Assembly (NCBI GenBank): GCA_964434955.1
Contig: CAYSXI010000156.1
Span: 1-12,406, forward strand
Source: JANQLU01 sp964434955
Lineage (GTDB): Bacteria > Planctomycetota > Planctomycetia > Pirellulales > Pirellulaceae
Length of the DNA: 12,406 bases
Reading direction: 5' to 3'
In this document: positions 1 through 7,647 of the stretch, one piece after another
Layout of the letters: each line of letters starts with the position of its first letter
Numbering within the stretch: position 1 is the stretch's first letter
Notes under the pieces: model-generated
Seen by the model: the letters and a program-made list of their open reading frames with translations, nothing else
Database searches by the model: none
What the model was told of the DNA's origin: nothing
Program-made: the position numbers and the translations under genes

Positions 1-2313
1 GTTTACACGCCGGTCTGCTACGACGACGAATTTGAATCAGCGGTCGCGTACCTCGTGCGACGCTTGGATGAAAATACGGCGCCTGGAAGCTTCCTTGGCG
101 ATCTGTTCGCACTGCGAGAAGGCACGGAACAATGGAACGACCAGAAAAAGCGGTTTATGGAAGCCTTCGACCGCGCCTTCGAAAGCGACTTGGGAGCAAC
201 ACCCAATCGGCAGCAGGATCGTAACGCGGAATCGCATACGCCGATGACCGATTTCAGGAATGTGGCCGACACGGACTTTTCGCTACCTGCCAACCGCGCT
301 TGGGCTGAATCCATCATTGCGAATTGGAAAGACAAAAAGGTCGAGCCGATTCCGATTCAGGTGGCCGGCCAGTTTCGGGACCAAAAAATGACGGGGCAAG
401 GTGCGGATCCATCCCGTCCGAATTTCGACGCTTACCGATTTGCTCAAGGTGACAAGGACGACGTTGAAGACGCCTTGAAATGTGCCTCCGAAAATTTGGA
501 AGCCTGGAATGGCTTAGGGATCGACAAGCGGGCAAGTATCTTGCGAAACATCGGCGTCGTATTTGCGGAGGAGCGGGCCGAGACGATCGGGGCCATGTTG
601 TTGGACGGCGGCAAAACAATCATGGAAGCCGATGTCGAAATCAGCGAAGCGGTTGACTTTGCGAACTATTACGCGCGGACGCTGCGTGACTCGGGATGGG
701 ATGATGGAACCAGCAATCAACCTCGCGGCGTGGTGGTGGTCACTCCACCTTGGAACTTCCCCTATGCGATTCCTGCCGGTGGCGTTCTGGCAGCGCTGAT
801 GGCCGGGAACACCGTGATTCTCAAACCGGCCCGAGAATCGGTACTTACGGCTTGGAAACTTGCCGAGCAATGTTGGAAAGCGGGTGTCCCCAAAGAGGTC
901 TTACAGTTCATGCCGCTCGTCGACGGGGCCACGGGAAAAATCCTGATCAGCGACGAACGGGTCAAGTCAGTCATTTTGACCGGCAGTATTTTTACCGCTC
1001 AGCTGTTCCAGAGTTGGCGACCGAATCTAAATCTTTACGCGGAAACCAGCGGCAAAAACTGCATGATCATCACCGCCGCGGCCGACCCGGATCTGGCGAT
1101 CAAGGATTTGGTGAAAGGCGCGTTTGGTCATGCGGGCCAGAAGTGTTCGGCGACCAGTATTGCGCTCGTCCAGCGAGAGGTTTACGAGAGTGAGAAATTT
1201 CGCAACCAGCTTAAGGATGCGGTTGAAAGTTTGCATGTCGGAAGCTCCTGGGACGGTCATACTTGGATGACTCCGGTGATTCGCCTTCCGGACGAATACC
1301 TCGATCGCGGGCTCAAGCAGCTCGAGCCCGGGGAGAGCTGGCTGGTGGAACCGAAAATGCTCGATAACAATCCCTGCCTTTGGTCGCCAGGCGTTCGTCT
1401 GGATGTGAAGCCAGGGAGCTGGTATCACCAGACGGAATGTTTCGGCCCCGTAACCGGATTGATCCCGTTTGATACTTTGGAAGAAGCGGTCGAGATTCAG
1501 AATAGTAGCGAGTTTGGGCTTACGGGCGGGCTGCATTCACTGGATCCAAAGGAAATTGCTTACTGGCGCGAACGCGTCGAGGTCGGGAACGCCTACATCA
1601 ACCGTTCGACTACGGGTGCAATCGTTCAACGACAACCATTTGGCGGTTGGAAGGACAGTTGTGTTGGGCCGGGCCCCAAAGCGGGCGGACCGAATTACGT
1701 TTCAACTTTTTGCGAATGGGAAGAAATCGCGCTGCCAAAGTTGCGCGCCAATCTTGATTCGGATTTGGCCGCCTGGGTAAAAGGCTTTCAGTCCCTGGCT
1801 GGGTCCACGGAAAGGGTTCAAGCGGCTGCAGAGAATTACCAGTACTGGTGGGATAAAGAATTTTCGATCGAGCATGATCCTTCACAGGTTCACGGCGAAA
1901 CGAACCACTTTCGTTACAAAACTCGCCCTTGGCACGTTTTACGTGTCAACGACTCTGATTCGAGCGCTCATCGTGAGGCAATTGCCCTGACCGCGATTGC
2001 TTGCCGAATGACGGGATGCCAGCTGGAATTAAGTTTTGCCACGGACAAGGGAATGAATGAACTTCCTCAATCGCTTCGCGAATCTGTGACCGTGGAAACA
2101 GCCGCGGAACTGGTGGCGAGACTAAAATTGAAAAAATCGGGCACACTTCGAATGTTGGGCGCCTACGATATTCATCAATTTTCGCCGGCGGAAATTGGAA
2201 ACATCCCAATTGTTCGCAGCCAGGTTTTTGCCAATGGCCGAATCGAATTGCTCAACTATTTGAAAGAGCAATCGGTTACGGAAATTGTTCACCGCTACGG
2301 AAACATCATTTGA
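1..2313 (+). CDS. putA: Bifunctional proline dehydrogenase / L-glutamate gamma-semialdehyde dehydrogenase, 3' part (5' end outside window)
   Basis: The frame is open from base 1, so the gene starts upstream; 770 residues are visible (residue n ends at base 3n). Residues 1-50 are the tail of the FAD-dependent proline dehydrogenase barrel: YLVRRLDEN at 17-25 carries the paired arginines that in E. coli PutA bind the proline carboxylate. Residues ~100-560 are an NAD-dependent aldehyde dehydrogenase domain: PPWNFP (oxyanion Asn252), ILKPA (Lys275, NAD site), AETSGKN (Glu348), GQKCSA (catalytic Cys382), ECFGPV, and the family signature QPFGGWKDS followed by KAGGPNYV. The enzyme converts proline to glutamate through a channelled P5C/semialdehyde intermediate. 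About 390 residues follow the catalytic Cys, some 180 more than in minimal ~1000-residue PutAs. The GETNHFRY...HVLRV segment fits the extra C-terminal ALDH-like domain of longer PutAs. Whether an N-terminal DNA-binding domain exists cannot be seen. A decarboxylase-like gene follows after 2 nt. Confidence 0.95.
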   Translation, partial: VYTPVCYDDEFESAVAYLVRRLDENTAPGSFLGDLFALREGTEQWNDQKKRFMEAFDRAFESDLGATPNRQQDRNAESHTPMTDFRNVADTDFSLPANRAWAESIIANWKDKKVEPIPIQVAGQFRDQKMTGQGADPSRPNFDAYRFAQGDKDDVEDALKCASENLEAWNGLGIDKRASILRNIGVVFAEERAETIGAMLLDGGKTIMEADVEISEAVDFANYYARTLRDSGWDDGTSNQPRGVVVVTPPWNFPYAIPAGGVLAALMAGNTVILKPARESVLTAWKLAEQCWKAGVPKEVLQFMPLVDGATGKILISDERVKSVILTGSIFTAQLFQSWRPNLNLYAETSGKNCMIITAAADPDLAIKDLVKGAFGHAGQKCSATSIALVQREVYESEKFRNQLKDAVESLHVGSSWDGHTWMTPVIRLPDEYLDRGLKQLEPGESWLVEPKMLDNNPCLWSPGVRLDVKPGSWYHQTECFGPVTGLIPFDTLEEAVEIQNSSEFGLTGGLHSLDPKEIAYWRERVEVGNAYINRSTTGAIVQRQPFGGWKDSCVGPGPKAGGPNYVSTFCEWEEIALPKLRANLDSDLAAWVKGFQSLAGSTERVQAAAENYQYWWDKEFSIEHDPSQVHGETNHFRYKTRPWHVLRVNDSDSSAHREAIALTAIACRMTGCQLELSFATDKGMNELPQSLRESVTVETAAELVARLKLKKSGTLRMLGAYDIHQFSPAEIGNIPIVRSQVFANGRIELLNYLKEQSVTEIVHRYGNII

Positions 2314-2315
2314 CC

Positions 2316-3707
2316 ATGTCGAATCCCTTTTTTGACTCGGAGCTTTATTCGTTTGCCTTTGAGCGAGCCTGCGAACACCTGGACAATTTACCCAGCCGTA
2401 AAGTTGCTCCCGAAGCGGCCGCAATCGAACGGCTTGATGAGTTGCATGTTCCACTTTCCGATGAAGGAACGGAGCCACTTCAAGTTATCGAGGAACTCAA
2501 TCGATACATGGCACCAGCAACCGTGGCGATGAGCGGCCCGCGATATTTTGGATTTGTGATTGGCGGGACCTATCCGGTTTCACTCGCGGCGAACTGGTTG
2601 GCTGGTGCGTGGGATCAAGCGACCGGGATTTATCGGGTCACGCCAGGCACGGCGACGATCGAACAGGTCGCCCTCGATTGGCTCGTTGATCTTTTTGACT
2701 TTCCTGCCGGGACATCGGGCGGGATAGTAACCGGGGCAACCGTCGCGAACTTTACGGCGTTGGCGGCAGCTCGAAACGCAACCATGAATTCAGTCGGCTG
2801 GGACGTGGAAGCCAAGGGCCTGATCGGTGCTCCAGACGTGGATGTGATTGTCGGTGATGAATTTCATCCTTCGGTGATGAAATCCTTGGGAATGGTTGGG
2901 CTTGGGCGGAACCGTGTCAAGAAACTTCCAGTTGATGATCAGGGGCGAATTGTTGCGCGCGATTTGCCTGCCGTTGATAAGCCAACGATTGTTTGCCTGC
3001 AGGCAGGAAACGTAAACACCGGTTCTTTTGATCCCTTCGCGGCGATCATTCAGCACTTCCGGAGTCAATCGCATGGCCATCGTGTCTGGGTGCACGTGGA
3101 TGGTGCTTTCGGACTTTGGGCCGCAGCCAATCCTGAATTCGATGAACTGACCGAGGGCCTGAATCTTGCCGATTCGTGGGCCACGGACGCGCACAAGTGG
3201 CTGAATGTTCCCTACGACAGCGGCTGTGTATTTGTACGAGACTTTCGCCATGTGGAAGCAGCGATGGCGATAACGGCCGAGTACCTCCCAACCCAAACCA
3301 CCTTTCGCAATCCATCCGATTATACTCCGGAGTTGTCGAGACGCGCACGCGGCCTGGAAATTTGGGCGACTCTCAAGCACTTGGGAAGGCAGGGCGTTGC
3401 CGAGCTTGTCGGCCGCTGTTGCCGGCACGCCAGAATGTTTGCAGCTCTTCTGCAGGACGCTGGATTCGAGATTCTTAACGATGTGGTGCTCAATCAAGCC
3501 CTCGTGTCGTTTGGCAGTCCGCAGGAAACGCACCGTGTGATCGAGGAAATACAGCAGGACGGAACTTGCTGGTGCGGAGGAACCGTCTGGCAAGACAGAA
3601 CGGCCATGAGGATCAGCACGAGCAATTGGGCCACCAGCGATGATGACGTCGTAAAAAGTGCGGAAGCAATGATTCGTATTGCGAAAATGCAGTCGGCCAA
3701 TGCCTAG
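2316..3707 (+). CDS. Group II PLP-dependent amino acid decarboxylase-like protein
   Basis: This is a fold-type I PLP enzyme of 463 residues, the usual size for the family that contains aromatic-amino-acid and glutamate decarboxylases; close relatives are often labelled 'aspartate aminotransferase family protein'. Visible motifs in order: SGPRYFGFV near the N-terminus, GIVTGATVANFTAL (phosphate-binding loop), DEFHPSV with the ring-stacking His184, HVDGAFG with Asp262 that pairs with the pyridine nitrogen, and TDAHKWLN with Lys294 as the Schiff-base lysine. All catalytic positions are intact. ATG 2316 is preferred over the in-frame TTG at 2310, which overlaps the putA stop. The stop-to-start gap is 2 nt, so translation is probably coupled to putA. 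The substrate cannot be read from the sequence; glutamate from PutA is an attractive guess only. No signal peptide is seen, so it is cytoplasmic. Confidence 0.88.
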   Translation: MSNPFFDSELYSFAFERACEHLDNLPSRKVAPEAAAIERLDELHVPLSDEGTEPLQVIEELNRYMAPATVAMSGPRYFGFVIGGTYPVSLAANWLAGAWDQATGIYRVTPGTATIEQVALDWLVDLFDFPAGTSGGIVTGATVANFTALAAARNATMNSVGWDVEAKGLIGAPDVDVIVGDEFHPSVMKSLGMVGLGRNRVKKLPVDDQGRIVARDLPAVDKPTIVCLQAGNVNTGSFDPFAAIIQHFRSQSHGHRVWVHVDGAFGLWAAANPEFDELTEGLNLADSWATDAHKWLNVPYDSGCVFVRDFRHVEAAMAITAEYLPTQTTFRNPSDYTPELSRRARGLEIWATLKHLGRQGVAELVGRCCRHARMFAALLQDAGFEILNDVVLNQALVSFGSPQETHRVIEEIQQDGTCWCGGTVWQDRTAMRISTSNWATSDDDVVKSAEAMIRIAKMQSANA

Positions 3708-3730
3708 GGACATCGCGGTCGAGACATCAA

Positions 3731-3758
3731 CAAAAAAAGGCAGGAGTAATCTCCTGCC
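3731..3758 (-). terminator. Intrinsic terminator of the small secreted-protein gene
   Basis: A perfect 8-bp stem, GGCAGGAG / CTCCTGCC with a 4-nt loop (3739-3758), is flanked on its low-coordinate side by seven A residues (3732-3738). On the minus strand this reads as a hairpin followed by a U tract, so it ends the transcript of the gene at 3783-4316. No T tract follows on the plus strand, so it is at most a weak terminator for the convergent decarboxylase transcript. Confidence 0.85.
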
Positions 3759-3782
3759 TGTGTATCAAATGCCTGGCTTGGT

Positions 3783-4316
3783 TTAGCGTTGCTTGACTCG
3801 GTATCGATCCCGCAGCAGTTTTTCCTGGCGATCCGCTCGGCGAATCATTTCAAGGTTGCCGGAAGCCATCGCTTTGTCTCGCATCGTATTGATTCGAGCT
3901 TGCTCATTCATGAATCCGAATCGACGGATGTCGATAAGCGGTCCTTTGCCAATCTTAACCGATGTTGGCTGCGCCGATCTTGGAGTCAGGTTGGTATCGG
4001 TATTGAGCGAGTTTGGTTTTCCCTCAAACTTCGGGCGCGGAATAGCCCGTGCTCGTTGCAATTGATCCTGGCCGATCACCTGGCGAATCATCAGTCGAAG
4101 CTGTCTTTGCTCAATCACAACGCCTGATTCAACGGGCGGAATGATTCGATTGGTGGTCTGTGGAGTAACCTGACGAGGCGGAACTCGCAAAGGTGTCGAC
4201 CTTCGAGGCGGTGCCGTTGGGATGCCTGCCGGATTAGCAGAAACGATGTCTTGCCCGTTAGAGGCGCCCGCAAGAACGGTCGCCATCAATAAGCCTGCAA
4301 AAGCAACTCTCAACAT
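3783..4316 (-). CDS. Small secreted protein of unknown function
   Basis: The 177-residue protein begins with a clear Sec signal peptide: MLRVAFAG, a hydrophobic core LLMATVLAG, then a likely cleavage around ASNG/QD. I chose ATG 4316 because a good Shine-Dalgarno (GGAGAG) lies just upstream. The in-frame ATG at 4331 would add only five residues and lacks such a site. The mature part starts with a Pro/Arg/Thr-rich, probably disordered stretch (TAPPRRSTPLRVPPRQ), then shows helical, Arg/Gln-rich segments (EQRQLRLMIRQVIG) and a charged C-terminus (RRADRQEKLLRDRYRVKQR). It is strongly basic. No known domain is recognised. It is transcribed divergently from the TPR-barrel outer-membrane protein, so an envelope role is plausible, but that is inference only. 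Confidence 0.8.
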   Translation of the reverse strand: MLRVAFAGLLMATVLAGASNGQDIVSANPAGIPTAPPRRSTPLRVPPRQVTPQTTNRIIPPVESGVVIEQRQLRLMIRQVIGQDQLQRARAIPRPKFEGKPNSLNTDTNLTPRSAQPTSVKIGKGPLIDIRRFGFMNEQARINTMRDKAMASGNLEMIRRADRQEKLLRDRYRVKQR

Positions 4317-4378
4317 TTTACTCTCCGTCATCCATGACCTGAGCGAATTGGAATATCCCTGTTCAAAAGAATCGGAAA

Positions 4379-4406
4379 ACTTTACCAGGATTCTTTAACC
4401 AATCAA
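4379..4406 (-). promoter_or_regulatory. Candidate sigma70-type promoter for the small secreted protein
   Basis: On the minus strand, TTGATT (4401-4406) and TAAAGT (4379-4384) are separated by 16 bp. This would give a leader of roughly 55 nt before ATG 4316. The match is moderate and rests on pattern only. Confidence 0.35.
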
Positions 4407-4429
4407 CGTTGAAATGAATACAAAAAAAC

Positions 4430-4439
4430 GCTAATTAGC
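4430..4439. promoter_or_regulatory. 10-bp perfect palindrome just before the TPR-barrel gene
   Basis: GCTAATTAGC is self-complementary and ends 4 nt before ATG 4444, where a ribosome binding site would be expected; no Shine-Dalgarno is visible there. It could be an operator, but a palindrome of this size can also arise by chance in AT-rich DNA. Confidence 0.25.
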
Positions 4440-4443
4440 ATTC

Positions 4444-5823
4444 ATGTTCAATCCGAGATCGAACTTGTTAACTGTATGGCAGCGTTTTTCGCGGTCCGTC
4501 GTTCTTCCTGTGGCCTGCACGTTTTTGGCACTTGGGTTTGCTAGCGAATCTTTCTCCCAGCAGCAAGAAATGGGTGCCTATCTAAAAGAGCGGGTATCCA
4601 ATGAGCCTAAAAACTCTAACAACTGGCGAATGTTGGGTCACTGGAAGTTGGAGCAAGGGGACATTAAAGGCGCCATTGCGGACTGCGAGAAAGCGGTTGA
4701 GTTGGATCCGGAAAACGCGAGCGCTCATTTCGATTTGGCGCGCGCCAGCTTTGAGAAAAAGAAATTCCAGGTCGCGAAAACCCATTTTGAGAAAGTAATC
4801 GAGCTATCACCGGCTTCGAAATACGGACGTGAGGCCGACGGCTTCCTGGAAAAAATTGGAGCTCAACTACCCAACCCAGGCAGGGTCGGTCCCGGGTCGG
4901 ATCTTTCGCCGAATCGATTTGGCGGAGTCGCGGGCCAAACGGAAATTCGATTGAATAGCCGCAAAGTGTTCAATTTGCAAATCGATTTTGGAATGGCCCA
5001 CAACAGTAATGTCGAATTGGCACCCATCAGTCGTGATATTTCGCAGGGGCAAAGCGACAGTCTGCAGCTTTTTATTGCACCGCAAATGGATTACCGCGCC
5101 TGGGAGTCGGACTCCGAAGACTTTGGATTTACCCTCAATGGCTACTTCACGTTGAACGAAGGAAATAAAGACGATTTCAACCTTCAGGATTATCGACCTG
5201 GTGTCTATTTTCAAAAAGTGTTTCAGGAAGACGTGAACAAGAAGGTTCTGCGCTTTCAATACAACTATGCGTTGAACCAGTTCTCTGGTGAGAACTTTGC
5301 TCGTCGCCACAGTTTTACAACCACGTGGTTTGTTTCACGGCTGGAATCGGACTCGGCGATTTATTGGACGATCGACTATTCAGATTTTGCCGCGGATGGT
5401 GTCGATCCGTCGATAACGTCGGCGGACGGCTGGACCAATACGATCGGTGCCAGTCACAGTTTTTACGTTCGTCGAAGGTGGCTGCAGGCGATTCGCGGAG
5501 GCGTGGATGTCCAATTGGCGGATCTTACCGGGAGTGATTTTGCTTATGACGGTGTCTTCTTATACGTTGCGGGGGAAACGCCCCTGCCCTGGTTCTGGGA
5601 AATGAACACGCAGTTGGGCTGGGGGCACCGAAACTACCACAACTTCACTCAGACGCCTTCCCGCAATGAAGATTTGATTCACGCCAGTGTCGAAATCTAC
5701 CGAGACATGACTCCCAATTGGAGGGTTTCCGCGTTTGCCACTTACGATCGATTTGCCTCCGATCACCCGTCCTTTGATTCCGAGAGAACGTTGATTGGCA
5801 TCGTAAACACGTTTTATCGTTAG
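4444..5823 (+). CDS. TPR-containing outer-membrane beta-barrel protein
   Basis: The protein has 459 residues. Residues 1-38 form a signal peptide with a long basic n-region, a hydrophobic core (VVLPVACTFLALGFA) and a likely cleavage after SFS. Two TPR-like units follow at about 57-90 (NNWRMLGHWKLEQGDIKGAI...ELDP) and 91-124 (ASAHFDLARASFEKKKFQVA...ELSP). A Gly/Pro-rich linker leads into residues ~175-459, which alternate polar and hydrophobic residues rich in Tyr, Trp and Phe, as in transmembrane beta strands. The DFGMAHNSNVELAP segment resembles the start of barrels in TPR-barrel proteins such as the Slam/DUF560 group, and the chain ends in NTFYR. It is probably anchored in the outer membrane with the TPR part in the periplasm. 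It may help export or assemble surface proteins or polysaccharide, but this is inferred from architecture only. No clear Shine-Dalgarno precedes the ATG. Confidence 0.82.
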   Translation: MFNPRSNLLTVWQRFSRSVVLPVACTFLALGFASESFSQQQEMGAYLKERVSNEPKNSNNWRMLGHWKLEQGDIKGAIADCEKAVELDPENASAHFDLARASFEKKKFQVAKTHFEKVIELSPASKYGREADGFLEKIGAQLPNPGRVGPGSDLSPNRFGGVAGQTEIRLNSRKVFNLQIDFGMAHNSNVELAPISRDISQGQSDSLQLFIAPQMDYRAWESDSEDFGFTLNGYFTLNEGNKDDFNLQDYRPGVYFQKVFQEDVNKKVLRFQYNYALNQFSGENFARRHSFTTTWFVSRLESDSAIYWTIDYSDFAADGVDPSITSADGWTNTIGASHSFYVRRRWLQAIRGGVDVQLADLTGSDFAYDGVFLYVAGETPLPWFWEMNTQLGWGHRNYHNFTQTPSRNEDLIHASVEIYRDMTPNWRVSAFATYDRFASDHPSFDSERTLIGIVNTFYR

Positions 5824-6094
5824 CGAGCACGGCCGCATGGACGAGCGAATTGGCAAACCTGAGCTTGCCAGCATTCCGGGTTGTGCGTTTGAAGTCAGGA
5901 TGACAACAGCGTTTCGAAAGCGCGTTCAAATTGATTTGCCCCATGCCAATTGCGGAAAGGCAAATTCTGATTTTTGCAAAAAAAGAAATTGCTGCAAAAG
6001 TGGCGAAAGCGAATTTCGCCAAATGGAAACGCGGGTTGGTTCGTTAAAATAGTCGAGCCCTAGCAACACAACAATTCGTTACAGGTGAAAAGTA
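5824..6094. other. 271-bp intergenic region with hairpin-forming sequences
   Basis: I find no convincing gene here. A perfect 8-bp hairpin, TGGCGAAA / TTTCGCCA with a 5-nt loop, lies at 6001-6021 but has no T tract. A looser inverted repeat, ATTTGCC (5934-5940) and GGCAAAT (5959-5965), is followed by a T-rich run (5966-5975) and could be a weak terminator for the TPR-barrel gene. A TAAAAT hexamer at 6045-6050 is a possible -10 element for the next gene, without a clear -35. Confidence 0.4.
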
Positions 6095-6475
6095 ATGACG
6101 CAGAAAAAATCGCTTCCGTTTGTTGGTGTCTCTTTTGTGCTCGCAATTGCGATCGTCGGGACTTGGCTCTTCAATTCCCCATCGAATGGGCAGATTTCAC
6201 GGAACATCGATTCCCGTAGCGCAAACCAGGAAAACGAAGCGCGTACCGAGTTCGAATATGCTCGACTGGTAGTATCCGGCGAAAATGTGACTTGGGCGGT
6301 TGGCGGGACGAACCTAGTACCGCGCCAACAGACAATCGCCTTTACCATTCGACAACTGGGAGGAAATCGAACATCGCGGGCTAACTTGGCCAACCTGTTG
6401 GATGTAATTGGCGACAACGGCTGGGAACTGGTTCAGGTTCAGGAGTCCGTTTGGATTTTCAAACGAAGCGGCTAG
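6095..6475 (+). CDS. Small membrane-anchored DUF4177-like protein
   Basis: The 126-residue protein has one N-terminal hydrophobic segment (about 8-26: PFVGVSFVLAIAIVGTWLF) after a short basic start, so it is either anchored facing the periplasm or secreted. A polar linker (27-50) follows. Residues 52-126 resemble the small DUF4177 fold: an opening strand (FEYARLVV), a middle helix (NLANLLDVIGDNG), then the typical GWELVQV strand and a closing IFKR near the end. A ribosome binding site AGGTG lies about 9 nt before the ATG. A strong terminator follows, so this gene ends a transcript. Neither the biochemical role of DUF4177-type domains nor that of this protein is known to me; the domain assignment rests on the spacing of GWEL and FKR. 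Confidence 0.78.
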   Translation: MTQKKSLPFVGVSFVLAIAIVGTWLFNSPSNGQISRNIDSRSANQENEARTEFEYARLVVSGENVTWAVGGTNLVPRQQTIAFTIRQLGGNRTSRANLANLLDVIGDNGWELVQVQESVWIFKRSG

Positions 6476-6499
6476 ACAAAGGTGTTTTGCATCGCAAAG

Positions 6500-6526
6500 A
6501 GGGGCCGACAACTGGCCCCTTTTTTT
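6500..6526 (+). terminator. Intrinsic terminator after the DUF4177-like gene
   Basis: A G/C-rich 7-bp stem AGGGGCC / GGCCCCT with a 7-nt loop is followed directly by a run of seven T residues (6520-6526). It starts 25 nt after the stop codon. On the minus strand the stem is followed only by CTTT, so it may give weak termination for the convergent membrane-protein gene. Confidence 0.9.
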
Positions 6527-6561
6527 GTTGCCAAGCTCACCGCTGTGAATCAAGTCCGTTA

Positions 6562-7611
6562 TTATTCGCCAGGGTTTTGCTGGAGCAGTTTAACCGTTTC
6601 AATGAATCGGTCGGCATCGTCGATCGTCAAATAAATCTCGTCGCATGCCCTCTCCAGCCCGTAAAGACCGCTTGCCGAAACCTGTTCCGAAAGTTGTATC
6701 AAGATGGTCGGTTGATCGAACAGCGTGGCATTCAAAGTCGTTTTCGCAATCGGCCTCTTGACTTCATTGGCCTTGATTGCGGAGGCGATAAATTGAAGCG
6801 GGATCGTGCAATCGATACGTGTTCCCAACCGGATCCGCAATTGGTGGTCCGCGAAATCCGTGTGGCGAATTCGCATTGCCTGAAAATCGCCGGCAAGCCA
6901 GAGAAAGGAGTAGATCGAAATGCCCGTCAGAATCCAGGCGGCCAATGAACTTACGTACATTTCAAGCAGAATGTGCACGGCCGCAGTTTCGATTAATACC
7001 ACCATCATTAAGCCAGCGAACAATGGTGTGTAGGCATTCTCGCGGTGGCTCGTAAAAGTGAAACGTTTACGTTGCGATTCGATTTCCTGGCTTTTTGAAA
7101 ACCAGGAACCAATTGCAAAATAAAGCATGGAAATCTCGAAAGCGAACAATCGGCTGACGAAACGTGTTGGAATGATTTCCGCACAAACCTGTCGAATCAA
7201 TTCCAGAGCATCGTGGTTTTGCCCGACTTTTCCTCGCGACATTGCGATTTTTTTCGCCTTGCGGGCCGTTATGACACATTTCGCAACCACCACAGCGATC
7301 AAAACGAACTCAAAAGCGACCAGCAGGATTCTGCCCAGCGGCCATTGCAGATCAACCAGAAGGTGCAACACGATCAAGCCGAATGTGACGACCGGAACTG
7401 CGTAAAGCGTCGAGAGCTTTTTGGGGCGAAGAATCAAAAAGTAAAACATGCCCGGCAAGATGATGACCAGGTCCACGCCAAGTCCAACGCCCACGATTTC
7501 CGAGTTGACGATCTGCGACTCGAAGGCGACGAAAAACCCAAGGACTACAAGCAGGGTCGCAAAAAAAGCAATAAAGACTCGTGTTGGCCAGTCGAAACGC
7601 AAGCTGATCAT
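6562..7611 (-). CDS. Polytopic membrane protein of unknown function
   Basis: The 349-residue protein has about six or seven predicted membrane spans: roughly 11-30, 41-62, 68-86, 93-113, possibly 155-170, 196-217 and 222-241. A cytoplasmic loop rich in Lys/Arg lies at 115-150. The last ~100 residues are soluble. Their strands around HQLRIRLGTRIDCTIPLQFI have the look of a bacterial PH-like domain, which is a weak inference. The ETAAVHILL motif in the sixth span and the preceding SHRENAYTP stretch recall an unnamed conserved membrane family. A good Shine-Dalgarno GAGG lies 5 nt before the ATG, and an in-frame TAA three codons upstream fixes the start. A probable 47-residue gene lies 36 nt upstream on the same strand and may share its transcript. 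Confidence 0.85.
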   Translation of the reverse strand: MISLRFDWPTRVFIAFFATLLVVLGFFVAFESQIVNSEIVGVGLGVDLVIILPGMFYFLILRPKKLSTLYAVPVVTFGLIVLHLLVDLQWPLGRILLVAFEFVLIAVVVAKCVITARKAKKIAMSRGKVGQNHDALELIRQVCAEIIPTRFVSRLFAFEISMLYFAIGSWFSKSQEIESQRKRFTFTSHRENAYTPLFAGLMMVVLIETAAVHILLEMYVSSLAAWILTGISIYSFLWLAGDFQAMRIRHTDFADHQLRIRLGTRIDCTIPLQFIASAIKANEVKRPIAKTTLNATLFDQPTILIQLSEQVSASGLYGLERACDEIYLTIDDADRFIETVKLLQQNPGE

Positions 7612-7647
7612 GGCGGCCTCTTATTCGTCAAGTTCAAACGCTAGTCC

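Noticed and set aside
1027..1536. 169-codon minus-strand frame inside putA
   Set aside because: A shadow of the strongly conserved aldehyde dehydrogenase domain, with no family resemblance of its own.
2790..3713. 307-codon minus-strand open frame
   Set aside because: It is antisense to the decarboxylase gene, whose plus strand carries all the PLP motifs (HVDGAFG, TDAHKW). The antisense product shows no recognisable domain and is explained by codon bias.
4409..4437. TTGAAA with TAATTA 17 bp downstream as a plus-strand promoter for the TPR-barrel gene
   Set aside because: The -10 match is poor, and transcription would start at or beyond the ATG at 4444, requiring a leaderless mRNA.
5837..6052. 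71-codon plus-strand frame between the TPR-barrel and DUF4177-like genes
   Set aside because: It has no ribosome binding site, an odd composition rich in Cys, Lys and Arg, and it runs through the hairpin at 6001-6021 and ends just after the possible -10 element. Probably non-coding.
7213..7644. 143-codon plus-strand frame opposite the membrane-protein gene
   Set aside because: Its product is a highly charged Asp/Gln/Lys-rich chain, the typical antisense image of transmembrane segments. The minus-strand frame has a good Shine-Dalgarno and membrane spans.
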